Below are positions 28,862-36,303 of a stretch of DNA of 48,894 bases, piece by piece. The notes below the pieces were generated by a model. The model made no database searches. It had not been told where the DNA came from and saw only the letters and a list, made by a program, of their open reading frames with translations. Both the position numbers and the translations under genes were made by a program. Origin of the DNA: a bacterium (GTDB taxonomy: Bacteria; Patescibacteriota; Patescibacteriia; Patescibacteriales; GWC2-42-12); NCBI GenBank assembly GCA_030649205.1, contig JAUSGE010000028.1, forward strand, positions 1-48,894, given 5' to 3'. Numbering within the stretch: the stretch's first letter is position 1; every line of letters begins with the position of its first letter.

Positions 28862-29821
28862 ATGGAGTATCAACATACGCCGGTAATGCTAAATGAAATA
28901 ATAAAATATTTAGACCCCAAGCCCGGAGAAAATTTTATTGATTGCACCTTGGGCGGCGGCGGCTACACCATGGCGATAGCGAAGAGAATCCTGCCTACTG
29001 GAAAAATTCTGGCGATTGACCTTGATGAAGCTGCTATAAAAAACACCCAATTCCAAATTTCTAATTCCCAATTTCTAAACATAATTCTCGCCCATGACAA
29101 TTTTAAAAATATACAAAAAATTGTTGAAAAATATTTTTCACCGGCCGGCGGCTTTGATGGCATTGTATTTGACCTTGGCCTATCACGAGCTCAACTTAAA
29201 GATCGGACTAGAGGATTTTCTTTCGGTTTGGCTGACGCGCCGCTAGGCATGAATTTCGGCGGGCAGGCAGGGGAGTCGGCTGAAAATATCGTTAACAGCC
29301 GGAGCGCGGATGATCTGGCTGGAATATTCAGGGAATACGGCGAGGAAAAGTTTGCTTATAAGATCGCCATAGCAATCGTAAAACAAAGGCAAATTAAAAA
29401 AATACAAACTGCCGGAGAGCTGGTGAAAATAATAATGGATGCGGTTCCGAGAAAGCTTCAGCCAGCCAGAATCCACCCGGCCACCAAGGTTTTTCAGGCC
29501 CTGCGCATCGCGGTCAACCGCGAACTGGAAAATTTGCGCTCTGCCCTGCCGCAGGCACTGGCGCTGCTAAAACCTGGCGGCCGGCTGGCGGTTATTTCCT
29601 ATCATAGCCTGGAAGACCGGATCGTCAAGCAATATTTTAAACAGGAAAGCCGAGACTGCCTTTGCCCGCCGGCCATTCCCATCTGCCAATGCGGCCATCT
29701 GGCCCAGCTTAAAATAATAAATAAAGGAATTTTAAGGCCGACTGAGGAGGAGGCCTTAAACAATCCGAGTTCAAGAAGCGCCAAATTGCGCCTGGCCGTG
29801 AAAATTCACCCCGTTAAATAG
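28862..29821 (+). CDS. rsmH: 16S rRNA (cytosine-1402-N4)-methyltransferase RsmH
   Basis: 319 aa. Order: substrate pocket start YQHTPVMLNE, SAM motif FIDCTLGGGGYT (about 24-35), acidic LAIDLD, FDLGLSRAQL, family helical domain, SYHSLEDRIVK near 245, and C-terminal NPSSRSAKLR. It methylates C1402 of 16S rRNA in the ribosomal decoding centre. Residues about 61-74 (NTQFQISNSQFLN) come from a CCAATTCCAAATTTCTAATT repeat and are not part of the usual family; they lie after the SAM-binding loop. Second recognised gene of the division cluster. Confidence 0.96.
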   Translation: MEYQHTPVMLNEIIKYLDPKPGENFIDCTLGGGGYTMAIAKRILPTGKILAIDLDEAAIKNTQFQISNSQFLNIILAHDNFKNIQKIVEKYFSPAGGFDGIVFDLGLSRAQLKDRTRGFSFGLADAPLGMNFGGQAGESAENIVNSRSADDLAGIFREYGEEKFAYKIAIAIVKQRQIKKIQTAGELVKIIMDAVPRKLQPARIHPATKVFQALRIAVNRELENLRSALPQALALLKPGGRLAVISYHSLEDRIVKQYFKQESRDCLCPPAIPICQCGHLAQLKIINKGILRPTEEEALNNPSSRSAKLRLAVKIHPVK

Positions 29822-29874
29822 GCTTTGCCTCCCGCAGGGATTTAACGAGGTAAATAAAAATAAAAAGCCCCAAT

Positions 29875-30195
29875 ATGGAAAAAGAAAAATTTCAAGCTCT
29901 TAAAAAAAGATTTTTTAATTTTAAAAATTTAAATAAATTGCTGTTAGTATTTTTTATTATTCTAGGCGCGTATTATATTGCCCTGGCCAATAATTTATCA
30001 GTTAAGGGTTTTGCTTTGAGCGATTTAAAGCAGGAGAGGAATAAATTGTCCGACGCGAATAATAAGCTGGAACTTAAAGCCATGGCTTTAAGTTCATATG
30101 GCAATATCAGCCAAAGAATAAGCGGTTTAAAGATGGTGGCGGTCGGCAATATTGATTATATTAACGGCGCGAGCGGCTTGGTGGCTAAAAAGTAG
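29875..30195 (+). CDS. ftsL: FtsL-like division protein
   Basis: 106 aa: a basic cytoplasmic start, one TM helix (LLLVFFIILGAYYIALAN, about 23-40), and an extracytoplasmic coiled coil (LSDLKQERNKLSDANNKLELKAMALSS). Size, topology and position between rsmH and ftsI match FtsL, which with FtsB/FtsQ activates the septal synthase. Sequence identity is too low for a motif-based call. Confidence 0.75.
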   Translation: MEKEKFQALKKRFFNFKNLNKLLLVFFIILGAYYIALANNLSVKGFALSDLKQERNKLSDANNKLELKAMALSSYGNISQRISGLKMVAVGNIDYINGASGLVAKK

Positions 30196-30214
30196 GAGGA
30201 GAAACCAATAATTT

Positions 30215-32302
30215 ATGTCATTTTGGAAAAAAGGGCGGAAAAATTTAAATAAAGCAAATAATAGTCGCGTCAATTTGATAATCGCGATTATTTTTTTATC
30301 AGCCGCCTTGATTGTTTTTAAATTATTTTTTTTGCAAGTGGTTAATTATGGCTTATATCGTGATTTAGCGGCCAATCAGCATCAGATTTTCAGCCTGCTG
30401 GAACCGGAGCGGGGAAGAATTTTTATTCAGAATGACAGCCAAAGCGCGGCCAGCAATCTTTATCCGCTAGCCACTAATAAAAATTTTTATCAGCTTTTTG
30501 CCGTGCCGAAGAGCGTTAAAGAAGCGGATAAAATCGCCGGCCAGCTTTATTTATTTTTCAAGCAAGCCCAGGCGGAAAAAGAGGTTGATGAATTATTGGC
30601 CAGGGAAGAAGACGGTAAATTGCAAGCTCAAATAGATTTGCTGGGGGAGCTGAATCATGAGGCTAACCGGGCAAAGGCCAAAGAAATAATCGCTAACTGG
30701 AAAAAGCTGCAAGCCGATAAGCAATATGGAGAAATCAGGCAGGCCAGGCGGGCGGCGGAAATTTTGGCGCGCCAAACGGATATTACCAATAAGTATTTGA
30801 AAAAATTAAAAAAACCGGATGATGTTTATGAGCCGCTGGAGCAAAAGGTTGAAGAGACGATTCTAAAAAATTTTTATTTGGCGGTCAGCCAGCCGGCTGA
30901 AAATATAACCCTCGGCGATCTAGCCATTGAAAACAACTCGCTATTCATAATTAATCACGGCAAAAAAAAGGAACTTGCCATAGCGGGCATGGGTTTTTCT
31001 GAAAAATCATATCGTTATTATCCTGAAGAAAGCATTGGTTCAAATCTCCTGGGGTTTGTCGGCTTTTCCGGAGACAAACAACAGGGCAGATATGGCCTGG
31101 AAGAATATTTTGAACAAGAGCTGGCCGGCAAGCCTGGTTCTATCAAAGTTGAACGCGACGCCGCCGGCAAAGCGATAATTATTGATGATCGCGTCTATCA
31201 AAAGCCGGAAAGCGGCGTTGATTTGATATTAACCATCAATCGTTCCATCCAATTCATGGCTTGTAAAAAATTAAACGAAGCCGTCGCCAGGCATGGAGCC
31301 GATGGCGGCAGCGTTATTATTATGGAGCCGAAAACCGGCGCCATTTTAGCCATGTGCTCCAGCCCTGATTATGACGCCAATAACTATCAGGACGTTAAGA
31401 ATATCAAAATCTTGGTTAATCCGGCAATTTTCTCCCAGTACGAACCCGGCTCAATTTTTAAAATTATAACCATGGCCATGGCCCTAGATCAGGAAAAAGT
31501 TACGCCGCAAACTACTTACGTGGATACGGGCAAAGTCGTAATTGACAAATATACCATTGAAAATTCCGATCGCCTGGCCAATGGCGAGCAGAGCATGATT
31601 CAGGTATTGGACAAATCCTTGAACACCGGCGCGATTTTTGCCATGAGGCGGATTGGGCCGGATTTATTTGCCGATTATGTCAAGCGGTTCGGTTTTGGCG
31701 AAAAAACCGGTTTTGAATCCGAAGGCGAGAGCAAGGGCAGTATCAAAAATTTAATAAAAAAACCCGTGCGCGAACTAAACGCGGCCACGGCGTCGTTCGG
31801 ACAGGGCATAGCGGTTACGGCCTTGCAAATGATTTCCGCCTTTCAAACTATCGCCAACAAAGGAGTATTAATGAAGCCTTATGCGGTTAAAGAAATTGTT
31901 AAGCCGGATGGCAGTAGGATTGTAACCTATCCGACTCCCGTGAGAAGCGTAATTTCGGAGAAGGCCGCGACTTTAGTGGGCGGCATGATGGCAGACGTGG
32001 TGGAAAACGGGCATGGTAAAAGGGCGGCCGTACCCGGCTACTGGGTGGGCGGCAAAACCGGCACCGCTCAAGTTCCCAAAGCTGACGGCCGGGGCTATGA
32101 GCTTAATAATCATATTGGTTCATTTGCCGGTTTCGCGCCAATTGATGATCCAAGGTTTGTCATGCTGGTCAGGATCGACCATCCGCGCGACGTTGATTGG
32201 GCGGAAAGCTCGGCGGCGCCGCTGTTTGGCGAATTGGCCAGCTATATGCTAAACTATTGGCATGTGCCTAAGGAGAGAGCCGTTTCCTCTGGTAAAAAAT
32301 AA
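30215..32302 (+). CDS. ftsI: Peptidoglycan D,D-transpeptidase FtsI (PBP3-like)
   Basis: 695 aa class B PBP with an N-terminal TM (about 22-42), a pedestal region and a transpeptidase domain. Active-site motifs: S413-x-x-K (GSIFK), S468-L-N, and K614-T-G (GGKTGTAQV). It crosslinks septal peptidoglycan. An unusually long charged helical stretch (about 100-230: KEADKIAGQLYLFFKQAQAEKEVD...) lies between the TM and the body, possibly a coiled-coil insertion in the pedestal. Its length is above the usual 550-620. Last recognised gene of the division cluster. Confidence 0.95.
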   Translation: MSFWKKGRKNLNKANNSRVNLIIAIIFLSAALIVFKLFFLQVVNYGLYRDLAANQHQIFSLLEPERGRIFIQNDSQSAASNLYPLATNKNFYQLFAVPKSVKEADKIAGQLYLFFKQAQAEKEVDELLAREEDGKLQAQIDLLGELNHEANRAKAKEIIANWKKLQADKQYGEIRQARRAAEILARQTDITNKYLKKLKKPDDVYEPLEQKVEETILKNFYLAVSQPAENITLGDLAIENNSLFIINHGKKKELAIAGMGFSEKSYRYYPEESIGSNLLGFVGFSGDKQQGRYGLEEYFEQELAGKPGSIKVERDAAGKAIIIDDRVYQKPESGVDLILTINRSIQFMACKKLNEAVARHGADGGSVIIMEPKTGAILAMCSSPDYDANNYQDVKNIKILVNPAIFSQYEPGSIFKIITMAMALDQEKVTPQTTYVDTGKVVIDKYTIENSDRLANGEQSMIQVLDKSLNTGAIFAMRRIGPDLFADYVKRFGFGEKTGFESEGESKGSIKNLIKKPVRELNAATASFGQGIAVTALQMISAFQTIANKGVLMKPYAVKEIVKPDGSRIVTYPTPVRSVISEKAATLVGGMMADVVENGHGKRAAVPGYWVGGKTGTAQVPKADGRGYELNNHIGSFAGFAPIDDPRFVMLVRIDHPRDVDWAESSAAPLFGELASYMLNYWHVPKERAVSSGKK

Positions 32303-32310
32303 TCTTTTTC

Positions 32311-32335
32311 TTGTCATTCCCGCGGAAGAGGGAAT
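32311..32335. repeat. GTCATTCCCGC...GGGAATCC short repeat
   Basis: Inverted, degenerate copy of the short hairpin also at 17034 and 42410. Confidence 0.6.
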
Positions 32336-32343
32336 CCAAAAAC

Positions 32344-32514
32344 GGATTAATTTCCAAACTTACTCGCCTCCGGATGATTTTTGCCTCCCGGCACGCGCTA
32401 ATTATCCTAAATTTGCCGAACTCGTCCCGCCGTGGCGGGACTCAAACAGCGGCAAATTTTTAACGGATAATTCGCGCTAAAAATCAGTCGGCTCGTAAAT
32501 TTGGAAATTAATCC
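32344..32514. repeat. Large palindromic element, copy 1
   Basis: Outer arms GGATTAATTTCCAAACTTACTCG (32344-32366, given in part) and its near-complement ending 32514 enclose about 125 bases with nested pairs around CTCGTCCCGCCGTGGCGGGACTC. No gene is inside. Related copies are at 33332 and 33913. Confidence 0.7.
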
Positions 32515-32538
32515 CATATAATCATTAAATTATACTTT

Positions 32539-33288
32539 ATGAGACTAAAAAACAAAGTGGCGATTATCACCGGCGCCGGCTCCGGCATCGGCCGGGGAGC
32601 GGCTTTGGCGTTCGCGCGCGAAGGCGCCAAAGTGCTAGTGGCGGATTGGAGCGAGGCTGGCGGCCAGGAAACAGTAAAATTAATTAAAAAACAAAAAGGC
32701 TCTGCCATGTTCGTGAAAGTGGACGTGAGCAAAGCGGCTGACGCGGAAAGCATGGTGAAACAGTGCTTAACCGCGTATAAGCGGGTGGATATTTTGTTTA
32801 ATAATGCCGGCATCGTGAAAATGGGGACGTTGCATGAAACCGCGGAAGCGGATTGGGATCAGGTGATAAACGTTAATTTAAAAGGCGTGTTTTTGTGCTC
32901 CAAAGCGGTTCTGCCGCAGATGTTAAAGCAGGGCAAAGGTAAAATCGTTAATACGGCGTCCATTGCCGGCCTGGTAGGCTTTGATCAAATTGGTCCGTAT
33001 TGCGCTTCCAAGGGCGGCATTATCGCTTTAACCCGTGAAATGGCCGTGGAATACGCGTCCAAAAAAATTAACGTTAACTGCATCGCGCCCGGCATAATTA
33101 AAACCGCTATGACCAAGGATATGCTAAATGATCCGGCCGTGACTGCCGGCTTCGCGGCCAGTACGCCTTATCCGCGCTTGGGCGAACCTGAAGACATTGC
33201 TCTGGCCGCGGTCTATCTGGCTTCGAATGAATCCGATTTTGTTACCGGCATAGTGTTAGCGGTGGATGGGGGATGGGTGGCGAAGTAA
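32539..33288 (+). CDS. Short-chain dehydrogenase/reductase (FabG-like)
   Basis: 249 aa classical SDR. Cofactor motif TGAGSGIGRG (12-21), NNAG near 89, catalytic S (ASIAGLVG), YCASK (Y-x-x-x-K) and the PG-motif IAPGIIKTAM. It would reduce or oxidise a carbonyl/alcohol with NAD(P)H. The FabG role (3-oxoacyl-ACP reduction) is possible, but no other fatty-acid genes are nearby, so the substrate is open. It sits between large repeat elements with a TATAAT at 32517. Confidence 0.92.
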   Translation: MRLKNKVAIITGAGSGIGRGAALAFAREGAKVLVADWSEAGGQETVKLIKKQKGSAMFVKVDVSKAADAESMVKQCLTAYKRVDILFNNAGIVKMGTLHETAEADWDQVINVNLKGVFLCSKAVLPQMLKQGKGKIVNTASIAGLVGFDQIGPYCASKGGIIALTREMAVEYASKKINVNCIAPGIIKTAMTKDMLNDPAVTAGFAASTPYPRLGEPEDIALAAVYLASNESDFVTGIVLAVDGGWVAK

Positions 33289-33294
33289 TTTTTT

Positions 33295-33320
33295 TTCTAC
33301 CCGGCTTCAGCCGGCGTTAA
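33295..33320. repeat. REP-like hairpin copy
   Basis: TTCTACCCGGCTTCAGCCGGCGTTAA after a T run, directly behind the SDR stop; may act as its terminator. Confidence 0.7.
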
Positions 33321-33331
33321 AACATGCGGAC

Positions 33332-33600
33332 GGATTAATTTCTGAATCTACTCGCCTGCAAATGAGCGGCCGTGCTTGAAAAATTGTTTTATTGTTTAGG
33401 AGAAAATTTGGGCGTTTTCCGAAAACTGAAATACGATTCCTAACTCGCTGTCGCTCGCTTGAATAATTACATAATCGCTTCGCGGCTAACAGCAAATTTG
33501 CTACTGCGGAACTCGCCCGCCCTAGGCGGCCTCAAACAGTCCTCGCACGCAAATTTGCCATTAGCCGCTCGCTCAAATCTAAAATTTTTCATAAAAAATA
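33332..33600. repeat. Large palindromic element, copy 2 (diverged)
   Basis: Starts GGATTAATTTCTGAATCTACTCGC like copy 1, then a longer interior with AACAGCAAATTTGCTACTGCGG and CGCAAATTTGCCATTAGCCGCTCGCTC. The closing arm is weak. No gene is seen. Confidence 0.55.
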
Positions 33601-33644
33601 GGGGCGGAACGTGGTATATTTGATTATATACGCGTCCGCCCCCT
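33601..33644. repeat. Long hairpin, GGGGCGGA / TCCGCCCC
   Basis: Arms GGGGCGGAACGTGGTATAT and ATATACGCGTCCGCCCC, roughly 44 bases in all. It may end a transcript or be the 5' part of the structured region that follows. Confidence 0.65.
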
Positions 33645-33655
33645 TATGGATTACC

Positions 33656-33820
33656 TTAGTAGCCTCTTCTTTTTTTATCCTGGTCGGATAATGAGAAGGA
33701 AAAGGCCGTTGACGAGGGGACTGCCGACCAGGGAGTCTGACAGACCCTTTTCTCTTTTTTTTCTTCAATTTTTTCTTCCAATTTTTTTTCTTCTTTTTTT
33801 TGCAAAGTACTATCCTCCAT
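33656..33820 (-). CDS. Possible small Lys/Glu-rich protein, or structured RNA on the other strand
   Basis: Minus-strand frame of about 54 codons from ATG 33820: KKEEKKLEEKIEEKKEKR then a Ser/Pro/Thr tail. On the plus strand the same DNA folds: CCTGGTCGG (33679 area) pairs with CCGACCAGG (33726 area), followed by a GGGAGTC-TGACA-GACCC hairpin and a T-rich run, like a small RNA with its terminator. Neither reading is decisive. Confidence 0.3.
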   Translation of the reverse strand: MEDSTLQKKEEKKLEEKIEEKKEKRVCQTPWSAVPSSTAFSFSLSDQDKKRRGY

Positions 33821-33912
33821 TTTTTTCTTAGTTTCTATAGCTGACCGCAATTTTTTACGTTAACGCAACGTAAATTGCAAGCCACCAATTAAGAACCAAA
33901 AATTGTTATTAT

Positions 33913-34074
33913 GATTAATTTTTGAACTTACGAGCAGACATATGATTTTTAGCCTGAATTTGCCGTTAAGAAAATGGCATGTTTGAGCGGAGCGAGTTTG
34001 CCATTTTTAGGTAAATTCAGGCGTGCCGAAAGGCAAAAATCATCCTGGATGCGAGTAAGTTCAGGAATTAATCC
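33913..34074. repeat. Large palindromic element, copy 3
   Basis: Outer arms GATTAATTTTTGAACTTACG and CGAGTAAGTTCAGGAATTAATCC, then inner arms ATGATTTTTAGCCTGAATTTG and TAAATTCAGGC...AAAAATCAT, then TGGCA/TGCCA around GAGCGGAGCGAG: an almost continuous hairpin about 160 bases long. Confidence 0.75.
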
Positions 34075-34088
34075 TTTTCTGATAAAAC

Positions 34089-34130
34089 CGGAGATTGCTT
34101 CGCTTCCCTCCGGTCGCTCGCAATGACAGA
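34089..34130. repeat. REP element copy
   Basis: GGAGATTGCTTCGCTTCCCTCCGGTCGCTCGCAATGACAG. Confidence 0.8.
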
Positions 34131-34136
34131 ATAAAA

Positions 34137-34166
34137 AAACAGCCCTTTTTTCAGGGCTGTTTTAAA
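34137..34166 (-). terminator. Terminator of the small peptide gene
   Basis: AACAGCCCT / AGGGCTGTT stem with T/A runs on both sides, so it can work in both directions. It lies 17 bases after the small peptide stop. Confidence 0.85.
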
Positions 34167-34182
34167 GTATTATTTACAATAT

Positions 34183-34257
34183 TCAAAAACAACCCCGGCA
34201 AGAGGACATCATCATGCTCATCATCATGTTCACTGATTGTCTCGGTTGGTTGTTCAT
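34183..34257 (-). CDS. Leaderless Met/Cys-rich micropeptide (24 aa)
   Basis: 24 aa: a polar start (NNQPRQSVN), then MMMSMMMSSCRGCF, i.e. six Met and a C-x-x-C. The unit is complete: a consensus promoter (34264-34292) whose -10 ends 6 bases before the ATG, the coding sequence, and a strong terminator, for a transcript of about 120 nt. The ATG would be base +1 of the mRNA. The Met/Cys pattern suggests metal (copper-type) binding, but no family is recognised. It might instead be a small RNA whose 5' end happens to read as a peptide. Confidence 0.6.
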   Translation of the reverse strand: MNNQPRQSVNMMMSMMMSSCRGCF

Positions 34258-34263
34258 GTTTAT

Positions 34264-34292
34264 ATATTAGGGTAAAATAGTTATTTTGTCAA
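34264..34292 (-). promoter_or_regulatory. Consensus promoter of the micropeptide
   Basis: TTGACA (34292-34287), 17 bases, TAATAT (34269-34264) on the minus strand. Confidence 0.85.
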
Positions 34293-34329
34293 GCAAATTT
34301 TAAAATTAATTTAATCTTAGCCGTTTTTG

Positions 34330-34401
34330 TAGCCCCACGGGGAATCGAACCCCGATTTCATGGATGAGAACCATGTGTCCTGACCATTAGACGATAGGGC
34401 C
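34330..34401 (-). tRNA. tRNA-Glu (CTC)
   Basis: Minus strand: acceptor GGCCCTA pairs with TGGGGCT (two G-U), D-arm TCGTCTAATGGTCAGGACA, anticodon arm CATGG-TTCTCAT-CCATG giving CTC, T-arm CGGGGTTCGATTCCCCG, discriminator A. CCA is not encoded. Confidence 0.95.
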
Positions 34402-34410
34402 AAATTTTTA

Positions 34411-34438
34411 ACTAACGCCGGCTGAAGCCGGGTAGAAT
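34411..34438. repeat. REP-like hairpin copy
   Basis: TAACGCCGGCTGAAGCCGGGTAGAA between tRNA-Glu and fmt. Confidence 0.8.
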
Positions 34439-34446
34439 AAAATTAA

Positions 34447-35382
34447 TTAACCCAGCACGCTGCCCATAAAATCTTTTTGGCCGCGCAGAAATTCCTGGCT
34501 GTCCAGAGCGGTTTTGCCTTCAAGCTGGAGTTTTTTTATAATTAGCGCGTTTTGGCCGCACTGCACGGCCAAGCCGCTGTTGTATTTAAAGGTTTTGCCC
34601 GGCTTATACGAACTGATTTCCAGCGGCTGGTTTTGCGCGGAAATAATTTTTACCTGCTTGCCATTCCACCAGGTCCAGGCCGCGGGCCAAGGCCACATGG
34701 CCCGAATAAATTTTTCCAAATAATCGGCCGGCTTGGTCCAATCAACCAGGCCGTCGCTCTTAGTTAAAGTTTTCGCGAAGCTGGCCAGGCTGGAATCCTG
34801 CGGCGCCGGAGAAATTTCTCCGGTTAAATACCGCTTAATGGCGTTCGCTAAAAAATCCGCGCTGGCGGCGGCCAATTTGGCGCGCAAGGTTTCCGCGGTA
34901 TCGTCCTCGGCGATGTTAAGCGGCGACTGCGCCAGAATAGGTCCGGTGTCCAAACCCTTATCCAGCTTCATTACTGTGATGCCGGTTTGCCGGTCGCCGT
35001 TCAGTATCGCGGCTTGAATAACGGCCGAGCCGCGGTATTTTGGCAGGAGCGAAGCATGCAAGTTTAAACAGCCGAATTGGGGAATGTTTAATATGTCTTC
35101 GGGAATGAGCTGGCCGTAGGCGGCCACCACGATTAAATCCGGGTTCTGCGATAATATTTTTTCCCTGATATCGCTGATAAATTGCGGCTGTAAAACCGCA
35201 ATGCCTTTTTCTTCGGCCTTAAGTTTAATGGGCGAGGCCGTGATAATTTGCCTGCGGCCGGCCGGCAGATCGGGCTGGGTGATAGTCAAAATTATTTCAA
35301 AATCAGGGTCGGACGCCAAGGCGGTAAAGGCGGGCAAACCAAAAGAGGAGGTGCCGATGAAGATTAGCTTGTATTTGTTCAT
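34447..35382 (-). CDS. fmt: Methionyl-tRNA formyltransferase
   Basis: 311 aa, standard length. The N-terminal formyltransferase domain has the active-site block NLHASLLPKYRGSAVIQAAIL and LDKGLDTGPIL; the C-terminal tRNA-binding OB-like domain starts near 205 (SDGLVDWTKPADYLEKFIRAMWPWPAAW). It formylates initiator Met-tRNA. It lies downstream of def on the same strand but is separated by a REP pair. Confidence 0.97.
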   Translation of the reverse strand: MNKYKLIFIGTSSFGLPAFTALASDPDFEIILTITQPDLPAGRRQIITASPIKLKAEEKGIAVLQPQFISDIREKILSQNPDLIVVAAYGQLIPEDILNIPQFGCLNLHASLLPKYRGSAVIQAAILNGDRQTGITVMKLDKGLDTGPILAQSPLNIAEDDTAETLRAKLAAASADFLANAIKRYLTGEISPAPQDSSLASFAKTLTKSDGLVDWTKPADYLEKFIRAMWPWPAAWTWWNGKQVKIISAQNQPLEISSYKPGKTFKYNSGLAVQCGQNALIIKKLQLEGKTALDSQEFLRGQKDFMGSVLG

Positions 35383-35389
35383 AGATTTG

Positions 35390-35500
35390 TCATTGCGAGC
35401 CCCGCGGATGCGGGGCGAAGCAATCTCACGAATGGTGAGTTTAGATTAAAATTTTTTGTTCGTGAGATTGCTTCGCTCCTTTCAGTCGCTCGCAATGGCA
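35390..35500. repeat. Inverted REP pair between fmt and def
   Basis: GTCATTGCGAGCCCCGC...CGAAGCAATCTCACG and CGTGAGATTGCTTCG...CGCTCGCAATGGCA. The right end is translated as the last codons of def. Confidence 0.88.
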
Positions 35501-35967
35501 TTTTTTTGTTTTTCTATGCTTATGGCTTTATCTATCAATAAGACTCCATCCAAGTGGTCAACTTCATGCTGGATTACCCGCGCCATCAGGCCTTGAGCTT
35601 CAAGCTTGATTTTTTTGCCAAATTTATCATAGTAGGCCAGAGTTATTTTTTTATGCCTTTTTACCTGGCCGTAGATTCCCGGGATGGATAAACAGCCTTC
35701 CTGGCCCAGCTCGCGCGAGAATGATTTTTTTGTGATCAGGGGATTAATCAGGCAGAAAGCGCCATCCTTGGCGTTGATTACCGCCAATCTGATATTGCGG
35801 CCGATTTGCGGCGCGGCCAAGCCGGCGCCGTCGGTAGCGGCCGTGGTTTTAATCATGGAGGAAATCAGGCTTTTAAATTCGCGCGAATTGATTTTTTTTG
35901 GATCAATTTCCTTTGATTTTTTCCTTAAAATTGGATTTGGCTGGGTAATTATTTTTAAGATTGGCAT
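35482..35967 (-). CDS. def: Peptide deformylase
   Basis: 161 aa. All three PDF motifs are present: GAGLAAPQIG (47-56), EGCLS (90-94, metal Cys 92) and HEVDH (134-138, metal His and catalytic Glu). It removes the formyl group from new proteins, the partner step to fmt. A TAATAT ends 6 bases before the ATG (35979-35974), predicting a leaderless mRNA. The last four codons (IASD) and the stop come from a REP element. Confidence 0.97.
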   Translation of the reverse strand: MPILKIITQPNPILRKKSKEIDPKKINSREFKSLISSMIKTTAATDGAGLAAPQIGRNIRLAVINAKDGAFCLINPLITKKSFSRELGQEGCLSIPGIYGQVKRHKKITLAYYDKFGKKIKLEAQGLMARVIQHEVDHLDGVLLIDKAISIEKQKNAIASD

Positions 35968-35973
35968 CTGATT

Positions 35974-36003
35974 ATATTAAGTATAAAGTATATATGATAT
36001 AAT
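35974..36003. promoter_or_regulatory. Back-to-back -10 boxes for two leaderless genes
   Basis: Minus strand TAATAT (35979-35974) serves def and plus strand TATAAT (35998-36003) serves the gene at 36010, each ending 6 bases before its ATG. The 42-base gap is too short for separate -35 boxes, so the two promoters overlap. Confidence 0.7.
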
Positions 36004-36009
36004 ATTATT

Positions 36010-36303
36010 ATGCAAATAGATAAGGGGTTGGAGAAAATAGGGGATTTGCTCAAGTTTAAAAAACAAAAGCCGCCGGCCTACGCCTGGCAGGATTTGGCTT
36101 TGCGCGTGATTAAAGAATTAGGCATCCCTGATTTTAAAAAAAGCGCGGTATTTAAAGTTTGCAAGCAAAATTCCTACTCAAAAATTTTGCTGGCCCTAAA
36201 CGATACCAAGGAATTATGCAAGCAAGGCGAATCGTGGAGGTACTTTTTTAAAGTTATTGAAGGAAATGATAAATTAGTAAAACAGCTTAAAATTCACGGT
36301 TAA
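36010..36303 (+). CDS. Small conserved-looking protein of unknown function
   Basis: 97 aa, basic, mixed helix and no TM: GLEKIGDLLKFKKQKPPAYAWQDLALRVIKELGIPDFKKSAVFKVCK. Codon usage and the clear -10 box argue for a real gene. I recognise no family. The spacing of basic and hydrophobic residues would fit a small nucleic-acid-binding or ribosome-associated protein, but this is only an impression. Its 3' end overlaps the MEMO-like gene by 30 bases, convergently. Confidence 0.75.
   Translation: MQIDKGLEKIGDLLKFKKQKPPAYAWQDLALRVIKELGIPDFKKSAVFKVCKQNSYSKILLALNDTKELCKQGESWRYFFKVIEGNDKLVKQLKIHG

Noticed and set aside
32262-32480. 72-aa plus-strand frame after ftsI
   Set aside because: It is made of repeat DNA and overlaps the ftsI end.
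33646-33831. Plus-strand 61-aa frame rich in Phe/Leu
   Set aside because: Composition comes from poly-T tracts in a structured region; no start signal.
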